Counted from the stretch's first letter, positions 35,701 through 48,044 are shown. The stretch: DNA of 64,000 bases from Pogonophryne albipinna (GCA_028583405.1 CM053253.1:9168441-9232440); one strand, 5' to 3'. Numbers and translations: made by a program. The notes: generated from the sequence alone by a model not told the origin.

Positions 35701-36552
35701 CCGTTGTCACTGGCTGTGTTTCACTTCTCTTATTTTTCATTTCCTCGCTCCTCGGTCTCGGTATCACCGGAAGTTGATTTGCCTGCGCCATCTTGAGTAG
35801 CGTCCCAGTGGCCTTATTTCTGCCGGAGGACCGAGGATCGAGGAGCGAGGAGCGATAATGGAGGAGCGATAACCGAGGAACCACCAGACCATCCTCCGGT
35901 GAAATCCTCAGACACTCGCTCCGCCCCCTTACTGTGTATCGCTCACTGATTGGACGATGCAGTGCATGCACTGATCTGATGCTTCTTGACATGAGAGCAG
36001 TTTCCCAGCGGAGTGAAGAAAATACATGAAACTCACGGGAGTCACTTCTCAGTTTATAGTGTGTTTTGTTTCAATTAATGTATCATTTAGTTACAAATAT
36101 GTGATATATCTGAACAACAAAGTGGTCAAAAATTATTTTATTCATTTATTGGAAACATTTTCATGATCGCTTTTTTCTTTTTACCTTTTCATTTATTGTC
36201 ATTTCCATTCAGTCAGTCATTAAGTAGGCTACTATTTAAAATGTTAATGTGCTACATATCCACACAAACAAACAAACTGTGCAATCCAATGAATGTCAAT
36301 CTAACTGGGTTTTGATAGATAACATATCTCTTTTTCTTCTCTCAATTATTTTATTTCTATTGTGCACTCTAATCAATGTTAATCAAACTATTGTTCGTTT
36401 ATACATTTTAAAAATGGCGTTTATCTTTTTTGAGAATGAGTTCTTATTTGATTTTATTTATTTGGGTCTACAACAGATGATACAAATGTTTGTGTCAGTA
36501 AATGTGTACTAACAGAGGCGGGGGTGTTTGTGAAAACAACGGGGACAGAGCA

Positions 36553-36977
36553 TGGATGTATAATAAGAACTGGATACAGCGTGGGAGGCGGGGCCTCATT
36601 CATTCCTATGAGAGTTGCTCATTAGCGCATGATGATAAAATGGCCCAACTTTTGAGAGAGTGAAACGTCACAGATTACCCGGCATGCCTGAGAAGTACCC
36701 GTATGTGCGCTCATAGCGCATGCGCAACTTTAACCAAAATGCTCGTTCACATCAAGCACGTCAATTTGCGTACACGTAACAGCACCGCACGTTCATGACA
36801 GCATGGTAATGATTTGTTATTATGATGAATTTGATATTAACGAGGCGGCAGTTAGCAGCTAGCGGCTAGCTAGTAATAATGCTAATGTACACATCAATCG
36901 TTATGTACTTATATTACGCTGTAACAGGATCTAGTGATATCCAACAGAGCTTCATTTAGCATGAAAGAGTTATTGCA

Positions 36978-37013
<36 letters not shown>

Positions 37014-37600
37014 TGCAATATAAGCTTCTTAGTGCAATAATAAGCTACAGGGACGTTAATCTAACGTCGGTAATATTAACTTTATTTAATACAACATTTA
37101 CGGTACAAGATTTAATCATACAGCCCATGTAGTATAATATTTTACAAATGATGAATTACAGCAAACATGTGCAATATATCCATTATTACAGCTCCGTGGG
37201 CTGGCAGTAAGGCGATATGGGCCGTTCTTATTGTGCATCCATGGGTAAAGATAAACGCATGTAGTGCTGAACACGTAACATGAACGTGCCGGGTGGCGCG
37301 GTCCCGTGGGTTAGATGCGCGTTCATAATGCCGAGCGAAATAACTCTCAGAATAACGTTATTAGCACATTTTTACAACTTGAGGAACGAATGTTTTTAAT
37401 AAGGGCTATACAAGTGTTCATACTGGGTAGTTTATTTAGTTTAAAAAAAAAAATCCAACGAGTTACAGACCACTCTTTCCCCATGTAAGTCAATGGGAAA
37501 AAGTGTTTCCGGGCCTGGCAACCAAACGGAAGTGTAGTACCGCCGTTTGGCCCCCACGAATATTTTCATCTGAGTCCGGCGCACTTCCTGGGGGCTTGGG
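36553..37600. repeat. Dispersed repeat, copy 2 with internal extra DNA
   Basis: Aligns with 35186-35700 at both ends, but about 36673-37200 is extra. The extra part holds an NRF1-like GCGCATGCGC (about 36717) and a perfect TA-rich hairpin at 36971-37020. It is either an insertion here or a deletion in copy 1; no clear target duplication was seen. Confidence 0.7.
36971..37020. repeat. TA-repeat hairpin
   Basis: TATTGCACTGT and ACAGTGCAATA flank about 28 bp of alternating TA. This gives an almost perfect 50-bp palindrome able to form a cruciform. Confidence 0.9.
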
Positions 37601-37619
37601 ACAGAGCTGCTGTCAGACG

Positions 37620-38800
37620 ATCAGCTGTGCGGCGTCATCACAAACGGACGTCGCTTCACATGACGCTCCGGAGGAAACAACGTCCCATTGCTCTTAAAAC
37701 TAATTTCCCTGCTTCTCGTGGTTTCCTTGCGTCTCTCCATGCTTCCCTGGTGGGAGGGACTAGTCACAGGGAAACGACGCAAGTGAGGGACGCAAGGAAT
37801 CCATTTAACCGAAGTGAGAAGCACCCCCTGTCACTACCCGATCTGCTGCCCTGCCCTATCTGCAGTGCGCATGTGCGAGATGGTCCGCCATATTGGACAA
37901 CTCCGTACGGCAACCTAAGTAGGACACTTGACACAGTGGCTTTTGGCAAAACACCAAAAGAAAACTCGAGAGAGATGAGTTATTGTTATTACAATGTGAC
38001 TTCACTATTATTTAACAACTCTTTTTATTGGGTTCTTTTATTTGGGGTTAAGTACATTGTCAGAATAAGTGAGAAATGGATTTAACTTCTGTTAGACAGC
38101 TATCATACTGAATACATATTTACTGTGAATGTATGCAAAAATGTATGACCTTTTGGCCAAGACGACAATCGGGTCCGTCGGGACGTGTTCTTTGGTGTCA
38201 GTCTGGTAGGATACTGAGTTTAAGGTAGGACAGGAATCTAAAGAATGTTGTCAATCAATGCTATAAAGCTATGGTGTATATTGTATGGTTGAAGAGTGCT
38301 GTTTTTTTGTGACTGATTTTTTGTCATAGCGGTACCCTCAGCTCCTCCAGGACGGGTGAGACATATTTAGATTGGATGAAAGACAAGATAGGAGGCTTGA
38401 ATTTGATTATTTATAATATTAGATCGTCAGCATGACTGTATTATGTGATAAGAAAGAAGTTGAATTATTTGATCGGCATCATGATAAGAATGAAGTTGAC
38501 ACAAAGGTGTGATCACTTTGTGATAAACTGTTTCAATGTGACCTGCTGGATCTTAGCTTTAGTAGAACCTCAGCCAAGGTCAAGCTAGCTGCCACGGAGG
38601 GTCACGAGACATAATAGCAAAATAGCAGACTACCTTCAGTATTTTTATAATTTGTTCACTAAACCCAGAATTTTTGTCGTGCAAATGTTCTCTTTTTGTT
38701 TCGGAATAAAGGATTCAGCAGTTGTCTCGATTACGCAGAAGTTTCGAGCAGCATTGCAACATCAGACAACTCCCGCCTACTCAGAGGAGGGACTATCTGC
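37620..38800. other. Intergenic, no gene recognised
   Basis: A 152-codon plus-strand frame at 37627-38085 has no recognisable domain, no splice context and unstructured composition. I treat it as chance. The rest is AT-rich. Confidence 0.4.
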
Positions 38801-38812
38801 AGTGGAAAATAG

Positions 38813-39228
38813 TAGGGATGTAACGATATATCGGATATCGTGATATCGCGGTAAATAAACGTCTCAATACCTTTTTTTTTTTTAAATAATTTTTTTTTAA
38901 AAACATATTCCTAAAAGATAACATTGATGATGTTGAGTGAGTGAGTGAGTGAGTGAGTGAGTTAGAGTTGAGTTACTTGAAAAACTAAAGTGAAAAGATT
39001 TATTCTATTGCAGGTTCTGATTATTATATTGTTGACACTTTAAAATACTACTATCCTACTAAAATGCTGTACAAATCAGATTTATTATTTAATAAAGAAA
39101 AAAAAAATTCAAGTAAAAAAAATAAATAAAATTAACATTTATTTTTCAATATCGCGATAAATATCGTACCGTGAACTTTTTATCGCGATATTATCGTACC
39201 GTGAGTTGTTGGCATCGTTACATACCTA
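38813..39228. mobile_element. hAT-like MITE
   Basis: Termini TAGGGATGTAACGAT / ATCGTTACATACCTA, with a perfect 8-bp duplication GAAAATAG at 38805-38812 and 39229-39236. It is built of ATATCGCGATA-type palindromes and includes a (GAGT)n run at about 38934-38963. No coding capacity. Confidence 0.92.
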
Positions 39229-39242
39229 GAAAATAGCAGAGT

Positions 39243-39365
39243 ACGTTTTTTCAAACCTTTATTTATGCAGGTGAATCCCATTGAGATCATTGATCTCTTT
39301 TTCAAGGGTGACCTGCTGCAAGTAGGTTCCACATGAATACATATAAACATAAAACAGCAGAAAAA
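39243..39365 (-). mobile_element. LINE 3' end fragment
   Basis: The same CCCATTGAGATCATTGATCT / AAACCTTTATTTATGCAGG tail as the LINE at 19840-20340, truncated to about 120 bp. Confidence 0.7.
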
Positions 39366-39369
39366 GTCA

Positions 39370-40190
39370 TGCGTGTCTGGGGGAAACTTCTTTAGCAATG
39401 GAGAGTCAGGACTCAGAGAGACACGAGGAGAGCTGGAGCTTTGATGGCAAACACTGGTGGTTTATTTGGAGTTACGGCCGGAGAATTGACAAGACAGGTG
39501 GTGTGTCACGAGTTGACACAGCGGTTGTCAAACCAATTCTGAAGAACTCTTCTGCAGCTCGATGTTCGCAGTGTAATAATCAACATTCTTCATCAGTGAG
39601 ACTAAACAATTATGGACCCTGAATCTAACTAGAGCTCTCGTCCATAGAAAAGAACGTGCGCCAGGGAACCTACGTCCCTGATCAGTAAACTACCTCATGG
39701 CGGCTTGTGCTCTGTCATAGACTGGCAACAACAATGCGCCCAAGCTGCTCCTCCTTAAGAGAGATGGCAGCAATACCCAAGGCCGTAGACCTATGCCATG
39801 GGAAAGGAGACAAGAGAAAATGATGAACTGGGTCGAAGGTTGAATACCTAAGCAAATTATTCCCTATCAATGCGGAAAACCTGGCATTAGCTATAATCTG
39901 TCTCAACAAAGATCTCATTGTAAACAACGATCTGAAAACGAGATATTTTCTTCCTCACATGATGGATTGGCACAAATTAAAAAATTGTGTTTTTGAGACG
40001 ATGTACCTGTAAGACTTTGGGGATCTCTTTACTCTTCATGTAGCGGCTTAATTTTCTTTTTTTATAAGAAAGATACTTACGAAGAAATTAGCAAACACTA
40101 GCATGATTACAAGCTTGATGAAGGAGTTTGAAAAAAATGGTAAATTCTATACATCTAGCATTGTCTTATCGAGTATGTTAACGTTCACAT
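39370..40190. other. Intergenic, nothing recognised
   Basis: The 74-codon frame at 39398-39622 has no known domain. There are no repeat ends or splice-flanked exons that I can support. Confidence 0.4.
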
Positions 40191-40198
40191 AGCCCCCC

Positions 40199-40457
40199 TG
40201 TCATAGTCTGCTCCATCATTCAACAGTAGTTTTCCATTCACCTCTCTCACCTGTTTTTCCACACCCACTCGTTTCCACACCCACACTACTCCCTGACTCT
40301 CTGCCTGTCCCTGACTCACCTTCTGCCCGCTGTCCTCCGGTGCGTTAAACTGCTTGGTTGGTATTCCCCAGATCCAGTGGAATCTCCAATAAAGTTTATT
40401 ACCAATTCTCCTTGGTTTCTCGAGTGCTGCATTTGGGTTCTCCTTAAGATTGTGACA
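40199..40457 (+). mobile_element. Solo LTR of an LTR retrotransposon
   Basis: A 259-bp unit starts TGTCATAG and ends TTGTGACA (TG...CA, inverted TGTCA/TGACA), flanked by a 5-bp CCCCC on each side (40194-40198 and 40458-40462). An AATAAA is present at about 40388, followed by a TTTATTACC / GAGTGCTGCATTTGGG tail. No internal gag-pol sequence is next to it, so it is most likely the product of LTR-LTR recombination. Confidence 0.8.
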
Positions 40458-40462
40458 CCCCC

Positions 40463-41215
40463 TGTTTTTTAAACAGCATCATAGGCCCACTAGTTGGCTG
40501 CAGACTCTCCTTTTTGTTTAATTTATAATTGTTTCTGAAGTTGAGTTTTAATGTCTCTCTAGAGTTGTGGATTCATTCTTGGGATTTTAAATCAATGCAA
40601 ATTATTTTTATTTCAAGAAGATCTTGTTGGTACAATTCTATTTCCTACCTAAAATAATAACCTTATTAGGTCAACTTAATCTTATGCTGTTGCGTCTCCA
40701 CCCTTGGGCTCACAGCAAGTCGATGCAAGTTTTTATACAGGTTTTACAATCTAACAGAAATGGCTTATTGAGTCATTTCAATCTGCAGATATGATTCATT
40801 ACACTTAAAGAGCCTGTGACACGAGTTTCCCCCATCATCCAAACCCATCAATTTGAGTAAATATTGTCCCCTTGAAAACCGTTACTGAACTGATTTTGGA
40901 TATTTGTACTTTGATAACCATTAATCTGCCCTTCAATGTTGACCATTTTCTGGATCTTCTCGGGGATTCTTCAAGTCCCGCCAAATTATGGGTGACGTCA
41001 TTGCGGGCACAGCGCTCCAGCTGCACCGTTCAGGATCCCAGCATCTGCATGTAAACGCACGATGGCGCACACAGCAGCAAGCTCAGACAGCGATGACAGT
41101 TTAATTTTGAACGTGTCTGAGAGCTCATATGAGGCTGAAGGACCGGTTTATGTTGTATCTGTTAGAAGTTTAGGAATTAGGTGCGTCAATATGGGCGATC
41201 ATACGGTCATGTAAC
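40463..41215. other. Intergenic, nothing recognised
   Basis: No supportable gene or repeat. The short frames at 40835-41054 overlap on both strands and look spurious. Confidence 0.4.
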
Positions 41216-42082
41216 CAGTGGTGGACTGGGACTAAAAATCATCCCGGGACTCTCGACCGGCCCACTTCGGTACCGCTAGTAAATTGTCAACGGGGGGAGT
41301 GGGGGATGTCGGGGGCGGCGGGTGTTGTAGGCTAAGCCTTCCCAAATATTTGTGTCACTGCATCCTGGTAAAATACAAATATAATGTATAATGTCTGTGT
41401 CTTTGACATTAGCGCTGCTAGCCACCTGTGCCCTGTACTACGAAGCCAGTTCAACATACCCTGGATATGTTTGAGTAACAAACAAACTAACAACAACAAA
41501 CTAACAAACGAGATCTCGCTAAGCGGTCCTACGACGCTGGTTATTAACTCGGTAAATCAAGCCAGGGTTTCTCTCACCAGCTGAGAGCGCGTTCACGTCT
41601 AAGACACGAGTGGATCTGACTTTAATTACATTTGACTTGAGTGTTTCGTCAACATAATGTGTTGCTTAAAATAATACTTCTGCATACAGTATGTGACACT
41701 GTAAGTGTTCCACGGCCAGATACGGCTCAGCTGACTCGGATAAGGAAATATATGATATATTATGATATTATATGATCGATGATCTGATTGATGATGTAAT
41801 ATGAATGATAAGTGCGACACGTCGGCGTCTTCTCTGCATACGGCAGTTTAAACTGTATTTCCTTTATCCTGTAATATAACTTGAGAGATTTAAACTCCGC
41901 ACACTGAGTTGATCTCTTTTCTATAGACGCCGGAGGCGGGCAGCATCAGGTAAAAGAAGTTATTTAGCCTTCCCAAACCTGAGCCTCACGCGCCGCCTAT
42001 GGGGATGTGCTAGTGACTTATCCGACCGGCCCACTTCGGTACCGGCCCATCGGGATTCGTCCCGATGGCCAGCCCGCCACTG
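41216..42082. mobile_element. hAT-like element split by another MITE
   Basis: Termini CAGTGGTGGACTGGG / CCAGCCCGCCACTG are inverted. Internal segments ACCGGCCCACTTCGGTACCG and GTCAACGGGGGGAG occur on both sides. A clear 8-bp duplication is not seen. The element at 41310-42000 is inserted inside it. Confidence 0.65.
41310..42000. mobile_element. hAT-like MITE, copy 2
   Basis: Same family as 12747-13679, about 240 bp shorter by internal deletions. It is flanked by GGGGATGT at 41302-41309 and 42001-42008. Confidence 0.85.
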
Positions 42083-43900
42083 CACCCAGCCCACGTAAAC
42101 TGTCAACGGGGGGAGCCTCGCTGCGGGGAAACGGTGGACCTAGTGTCCCGATCGGAGTGGGAATAATAATAATAATAATAATCCGTGCATTTTATCCATT
42201 AATTTCCCCAACATTGTGGTAAAAAAAAACACACGTTTAATCCATGTTGGTGTACAACTACAAAAAGCATCGGTTTGTTTTCTCATCAGGAAATGCAGAC
42301 CGGCTCAAACAAACGATTTTTAATCATCATTCTCACGATCATTTAATGTATCATATGTTCGCCGAATTGACATGAAAGCACTAATAAATGTAGTTTAATC
42401 CACTTGAGTTTACAACTACAAAAATAATCGATTTGTTTTTATATCACATCCTACGGGAGGAAATTCAGCAGCTCTCACTACCGATTTGTAATCCTAATTT
42501 AATCATCATCTTCACCACGATCATTTATGTTTATGTTCGCCGAATTGACATGAAAGCACTGACAAATATGAATATACTGTAGTCAACTTCATTAAAACGT
42601 TATTAACGTGCCTAAACTCAGTAATTCACCATTTCTACGCATGACAACACACTTTGTCCGTGTTTCGCTCTCTCACCGCACAGTGAAGCGTTCCCGCATT
42701 GACGTCACTTCCGGCTTCCCCCAAAACTTCAAAATGACTCGAAGGAATTTCCCCGCGATGTTCGAAATTATTGATATTTATCGGAACGGTATCGCATCTT
42801 CTTTTTTAAACTGACGGTTCGAGATGACTAGTAGCCCAATATTTCATTGCACAACAGTTGTTGGGATGCTGTCACAGGCTCTTTAAGGCATGCCAAACTA
42901 CATGTAATTGTTATGGCTTTGTAAAGCATGTAATGCATACCTTGCTTTAAAACTTGGCCCATAAAGCCATTACAGGTCTGAGATTAAATATGATTCAGAT
43001 GTCCCATATTCATGAATTATTCATTTAATTATCATGTTTTATTGATATTTTGTGTTTAAACAGTCATCCTATTGTGCAAAGACATGCAAGTTAGGTTAAT
43101 TGTCAACTCTTAATTGCCAGAAATAAGTGAAAATTGTTGTATCAGCCTGACGTCCTGCCCATGCGATAAAAACACTGTTCATCCAATGGCATTTTGGATC
43201 AGCTCCAGCCACTCTCTAGTAAAATAACTTTCAGATAACGTTTGGATCAAAAGGAGCTGTTAATGTCTTCTTTTCTAAAATATTTAGGCAGGTTGATCAA
43301 TGTTTTTCACAATTATGAATTATGGCAGAAAGCAGAATAACCATATTTATTGTGGTAAACAACACTTTTTTTATTTGACCATTGTTGAGCCCTAATTGGA
43401 CAAATGGCAGTGCAAATGCAAAAAAAAGGAAATCAGAGATGGGGTGGGGGGGGTTGAATCCGGGACGTTGCGGTTATGGCGTGAAACCATAAAGCCTGCA
43501 GCAACTGTACATTATGATCAATCGATTGATTTATAAAAAATAAATGTATAGTCAGCAGAAAGTCACAAACAATGGGGTAACTCAATTGGTGCTAGGTTTG
43601 ATATGATTTTTCTATTAATTACAGGGGCCCTATAATGCTTTATGGGCTTTCTCTTTCCTAGTGTGTAATTGTTTTTTGTGTATTAAAATGGTCTACAAAG
43701 GATAAAATCCCAAAGTTCCTCGAGAGGGATCAGAATATCTTTATTAGTCCCATAGAGGGGAAATGTACGTTTTTACAGCAGAAAAAGAGCCACAGACAGC
43801 TTAATGTTACATGTGTTTAATATGTTACATGTATTAAAAAGTATTAAAGAAAAAAAAAAGTTATGATGTAATAAAAAATATATAAAAAATTAAAAGTTAC
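42083..43900. other. Intergenic, no gene recognised
   Basis: Contains an (AAT)n run at about 42162-42182. It also has an imperfect pair of related blocks (GTTCGCCGAATTGACATGAA at 42358 and 42536). About 43730-43790 resembles a LINE 3' end in reverse (TCTTTATTAGTCCCATAGAG). Confidence 0.45.
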
Positions 43901-43905
43901 ACAAT

Positions 43906-46900
43906 ACCCAGGGGGCAAAGTAATTTTACAGAGAGGAATGTTGTAAAAGGTTGTCTACCAGAAATGATATCTGGGACCTTCAAGGATCACAACCTGGGTG
44001 GACAACCCGGTCAACTAGCTACTGGAAAGCTACAGTGAGGGTCCAAACAATGCAACCCCTATATGAAAAAAAGTCATCAATTCTGTCTGGATCAGATGCC
44101 ATCATTCTCTTTCTGATTGAATATCTCTGTGACAGTTCATAGTAAAGACAAACTGAGCCAACCTATTGAAAGAGCAGAAAATAAGCTTTCAGGTGATGCA
44201 TTGGTTAAGCATGTTCTCAATAAGGCCACTAGATGAAACTGTGCCTTTGTGTCTCTCCAAAGCGAAATCCGTTTCAAGCAATGCACTTGTGGTCCTCTGG
44301 ATTGTTTGCTGTGTTCAAAATGGGTAAATATACTTAAAAGATTATTTCTATATAACATATTGAAGGGTTTACATTAATACTGTACACAAGGTTTGCTGCC
44401 GATGATAAGTTGAATTGATTCAATGTTTACAGATTTTTCAGTTTACATACTGGAAAGTTACAGGCAGCGAAATTCAAAATGGCCGCCACTTTCTTTGCAA
44501 AACCCTTTAATTGAAGGTTTTCTATGTTATAGGACGAGGCAAACTGAGTTCAACTTATCTGGAAGTTGACATTAAGTTCAACTTAATGTCAAATCAATAC
44601 CCTTTTATTATTTATGCAAATCAATGTCTTTATTTCATGATCAAAATAGGATATTTCTCACAAAAACAAACAAAATTCCTGGTGGCAAAACATTTATTTC
44701 ACTTTCACATACTCTTTTCTTAGTTATTAATTACAAATCAACAGATATGACACAATAATCAGAAGTTGAACACAAAATAATCATTCACATGGCCCAGAAC
44801 TAGAAAAATGTGAATGTTTTAAGAAGAAAGGGGGAAAAAGTAACATACACTGAATATACAGTACAAATGTTTTCAATGTACACATGGTGGTATTCATGGT
44901 AGTGTCCCAGAAAGCTTTTTGCTTTCTATTCATTTTCTGAGTCACAGCTGCTGTCACTGCTCTCAAGTGTGGCAGTGTGTATCCTTCTGCATTTGGTTGC
45001 CAGTCCTTGGCAACGGCACCCTATGTAGCATGAAACTGCATTATTTGCACAGGAACAGTTCTTCTGACAGCCCTCGAGACATCCACATGAGATTGTCTTG
45101 TTCATTGACACAGGCCAAGCTGGCTTTGTAGATGGTACCGGAACTACATGTCCATTGTCCAGAGACCATCCAAATTCTGTGCATGGGGGGATTTATGGCT
45201 TGGCGATGTGTGCGTTCTTGTCAATGATGGTTGCCAGAGCAGCTCTTTTCAGGTGCAGCAGAAATGCATTCTCTGTTGGGGGTAGTAGCTTTAGGAGCGT
45301 GGATTTGTTCTTCAGGAACTTGTATGCTCTCAGTTTGCCCAGATCAGAACCCTCAAAGTGATCAGCTTTGGATGTATACACAGTGATGGTGAGGTCTCGT
45401 GCCTGATTGAGGAGGTCATCTGTTATGGCATCGGCAGGGTTCTCACCAAACTCTTCAAGTGCAGGTATGTCCAGACTCATGCTGCTCTTGAACCATACCT
45501 TCTTGCCAGTGAAATATGGATAACTAGTGGTATCTCTACCACTCAGACTGTGGACGAAGGGCATGGCACAACACTGTGAAGGTCCCAGCACCAGAACCAT
45601 TTTATGTTTAGGCAGGTATGCATTCTGGCCTGTTCTCACCCACAGCTCTGTTAGATCTCTGAGGTGCGCATCACCATAGTACAGGCATGTTGTAATGATA
45701 TTGGTGTCATTGGCATGTATGACAACTCTGTCAACTTCCTCATTCTGGACACTGTAGAGAGTGTGGAGGAAGATCCTCAGCCTCCTGCTGTGTTGATTCA
45801 AGAGCAGGAACATCCATAACAGACCCTGCTGTGAGCACCACACTCTTCGTCTCTTCTTTGAATCCACCACCCTGGTAGAGATGAGTGGGGCCAAGACCAG
45901 GTTCAAGTTGTTCATCCTCACACCACTTCTCACAAAGGAAGCTCAGCAGGTTTGCTTTGTCAGCAGACACTGCAACAAACTTCTTTGGATCCGGAGCTGC
46001 GTACTGCTCACTGACTTCATACACTTTCGCTGGTTTGGATCTGGCATATCTCTGTTCCTGCTCAGCTGACTTGAGGCTGGTTGTACTGTATCTGTCACAA
46101 TATAAGTGTATGATGTCAGTACCAGGAGGCACATCATTCAGCAGCAGGTGCCTGTATCGCTCCGCGATCACTCCAAATCCTTCACCTGTGTGGAAAGACC
46201 AGTGTTGTATGGTGGACATGGCATCTACGACTACTGCTGTCTTGAGGCAGTCTTGGGGCAGATCAGGGATACTGCTTACTTTGGTCTTCTCTTTCAAGAT
46301 CTTCACAAGGCTTCCCTTGGTCCCTGTTCTCATACTGCCATCTTCCTGGAAGAGTGATGGGGGAAGGTCACTGCACTCGTGGTTGCCTATGAAGTCAACA
46401 ATGTTGAGTTCTCCACCACTGGCAATGATCTGGGTCATGCGCAGAAGGGCAGTGACTTCATTGCTCTTGCCAGGTGAAGAGGTTTTCCCAGACTTCTTTG
46501 GTTTCATCCTGTTTTGTGTATGGAAGGTGTTTAGCTTTACAACACTTGTCTTCTTCTGGTCACTGGACAGTGACTCTGACAATGCCTTCAAACCAACTGC
46601 TTTCACACTTGTCAGGTTGTCCTTGACTGTGGGATCTGCACACTCACCAGTTGATATATTTATCAGGGATGGTGTGGCTGTCGTGAATGGGTTGGTCTCT
46701 ACTGCTGCCATGACCTTGACTACCATCTCTGCATCCCTGTTGACACAACTCCAACCAGATTCATGGTGGGGGCTGGAGGAATGGAGGTGCAGCATAGACT
46801 TGAGCTCTGCAGAGATAGCTGCAGTGAGTGGTTTTGTGTAGACCCACTTCATCCTGGCAGCACGATTGAGTGTAATACCATCCAGACCACTTGCCTCCTT

Positions 46901-47858
46901 GGCATCTGCATTATATGTCTGCTCCAGAAGCATGTCAGGAGAGACACCATTGTGGTTTCCATCTGCTCTCCTTCCAACAAATGCACCTGCCATCAGTGCT
47001 TCATGTGCCTCTGTGGCTGTCTCTGGCAGTTTCTCCATCTCAGACAAATACAGACGCAAAGACTGCTGCCCATATTTGTAGTGTCCTGCTGCAGTGAGGT
47101 AAGGTAGCATTCGTGCTGATTCACAGAAATGTCCGTGCCCAGTTACCTTCCTGCTGGTAGTAGATGAACCTGTGGAGAATGTCTGACATCTCCAGAAAGA
47201 TTGACCAGAAAACTGCAGTTGGGTGCTCATTCAGAGATTCCTGGAAAAGTAACATCTGTTCTTGTAGGATTGATATCTGTGGACGTGACATCTGGATTAT
47301 CTCAAACTCAAAACTCACCTTTTCACTCTTGCCTTCAACTCCTAATCCACTAACCCCTCGCCCTTATTCCACCTAGTTTAGCACTTTTCACTTTTGTTGT
47401 TATTTTCCTTCTTTACTTGCTTGTTAAGTGCTTTGAGCACCAGGAAAAGCGCTATATAAATCAAATGTATTATTATTATTATAATTATTACCCATTTTGA
47501 ACACAGCAAACAATCCAGAGGACCACAAGTGCATTGCTTGAAATGGATTTCGCTTTGGAGAGACACAAAAGGCACAGTTTCATCAAGTGGCCTTATTGAG
47601 AACATGCTTAACCAAGGCATCACCTGAAAGCTTATGTTCTGCGAGAGAATGATGGCATCTGATCCAGACAGAATTTATTACTTTTTTTCATATAGGGGTT
47701 GCATTGTTTGGACCCTCGCTGTAGCTTTCCAGTAGCTAGTTGACCGGGTTGTCCACCCAGGTTGTGATCCTTGAAGGTCCTAGATATCATTTCTGGAGGA
47801 CAACCTTTTACAACATTCCTGTCTGATTTCCCAAAAAATTGGGTTTTGCCCCCTGGGT
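43906..47858 (-). mobile_element. Long-TIR DNA transposon with nuclease-like/CXC gene
   Basis: A 3.95-kb element with terminal inverted repeats about 370-420 bp long (43906-44325 and 47490-47858). The outermost bases are ACCCAGGGGGCAAA / TTTGCCCCCTGGGT. It is flanked by ACAAT on both sides (43901-43905 and 47859-47863), a 5-bp target duplication. The left TIR has about 60 bp missing from the right one. A LINE-like tail with (TTA)n (about 47428-47489) sits just inside the right TIR. The single gene on the minus strand is described separately. I do not recognise the superfamily: the 5-bp duplication and long TIRs do not fit hAT (8 bp), piggyBac (TTAA) or Tc1 (TA). Confidence 0.9.
44926..47318 (-). 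pseudogene. Broken transposon protein: acidic nuclease-like core plus CXC domain
   Basis: Read on the minus strand, one ancestral coding sequence is visible in pieces. The N-terminal part is 47318 to about 47125 (LFQESLNEHPTAVFW, then GNW). A frame change near 47130 leads to a long frame (SARMLPYLTAAGHYKYGQQS down to VPALESTQQEAE). A second frame change at about 45780 leads to 45933-45193 (VVIHANDTNII, FVHSLSGRDTTS). An in-frame TAA at about 45190 separates this from the end, 44926-45111, which is a CXC domain (CGCLEGCQKNCSCANN, then CRCQG). This layout matches a widespread uncharacterised family in fish and cnidarians. The order VVDAM, CDRYSTTSLKSAEQ, ESTQQEA, NDTNII, GRDTTS resembles the spaced acidic residues of PIN/FEN-type nucleases, which is inference. 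Two frameshifts and one nonsense codon make this copy inactive. Confidence 0.8.
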
Positions 47859-48044
47859 ACAATTTACAAAATAAACATCCTGTAACGGTACGTCCACATG
47901 GTTCCGTTGCGTGCTTCAACGGAGACACTTCCCATTCACTTTGAATGGCGTGATGTCAAGCTTTGCCGAACTGCATTGTGGTTCCGTCGCTTTGCCTCCA
48001 TTGCTCGCTTCGAAAGTTGAGCAAAGTTAAACTTTTCAAACATT

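Noticed and set aside
37627..38085. A 152-codon plus-strand frame as a gene
   Set aside because: No recognisable domain, no conserved motif, no splice or promoter context, and it begins within repeat-like sequence.
45885..46841. A 318-codon plus-strand frame
   Set aside because: It lies opposite the real minus-strand transposon gene, which has the recognisable conserved motifs. The plus-strand frame is its compositional shadow.
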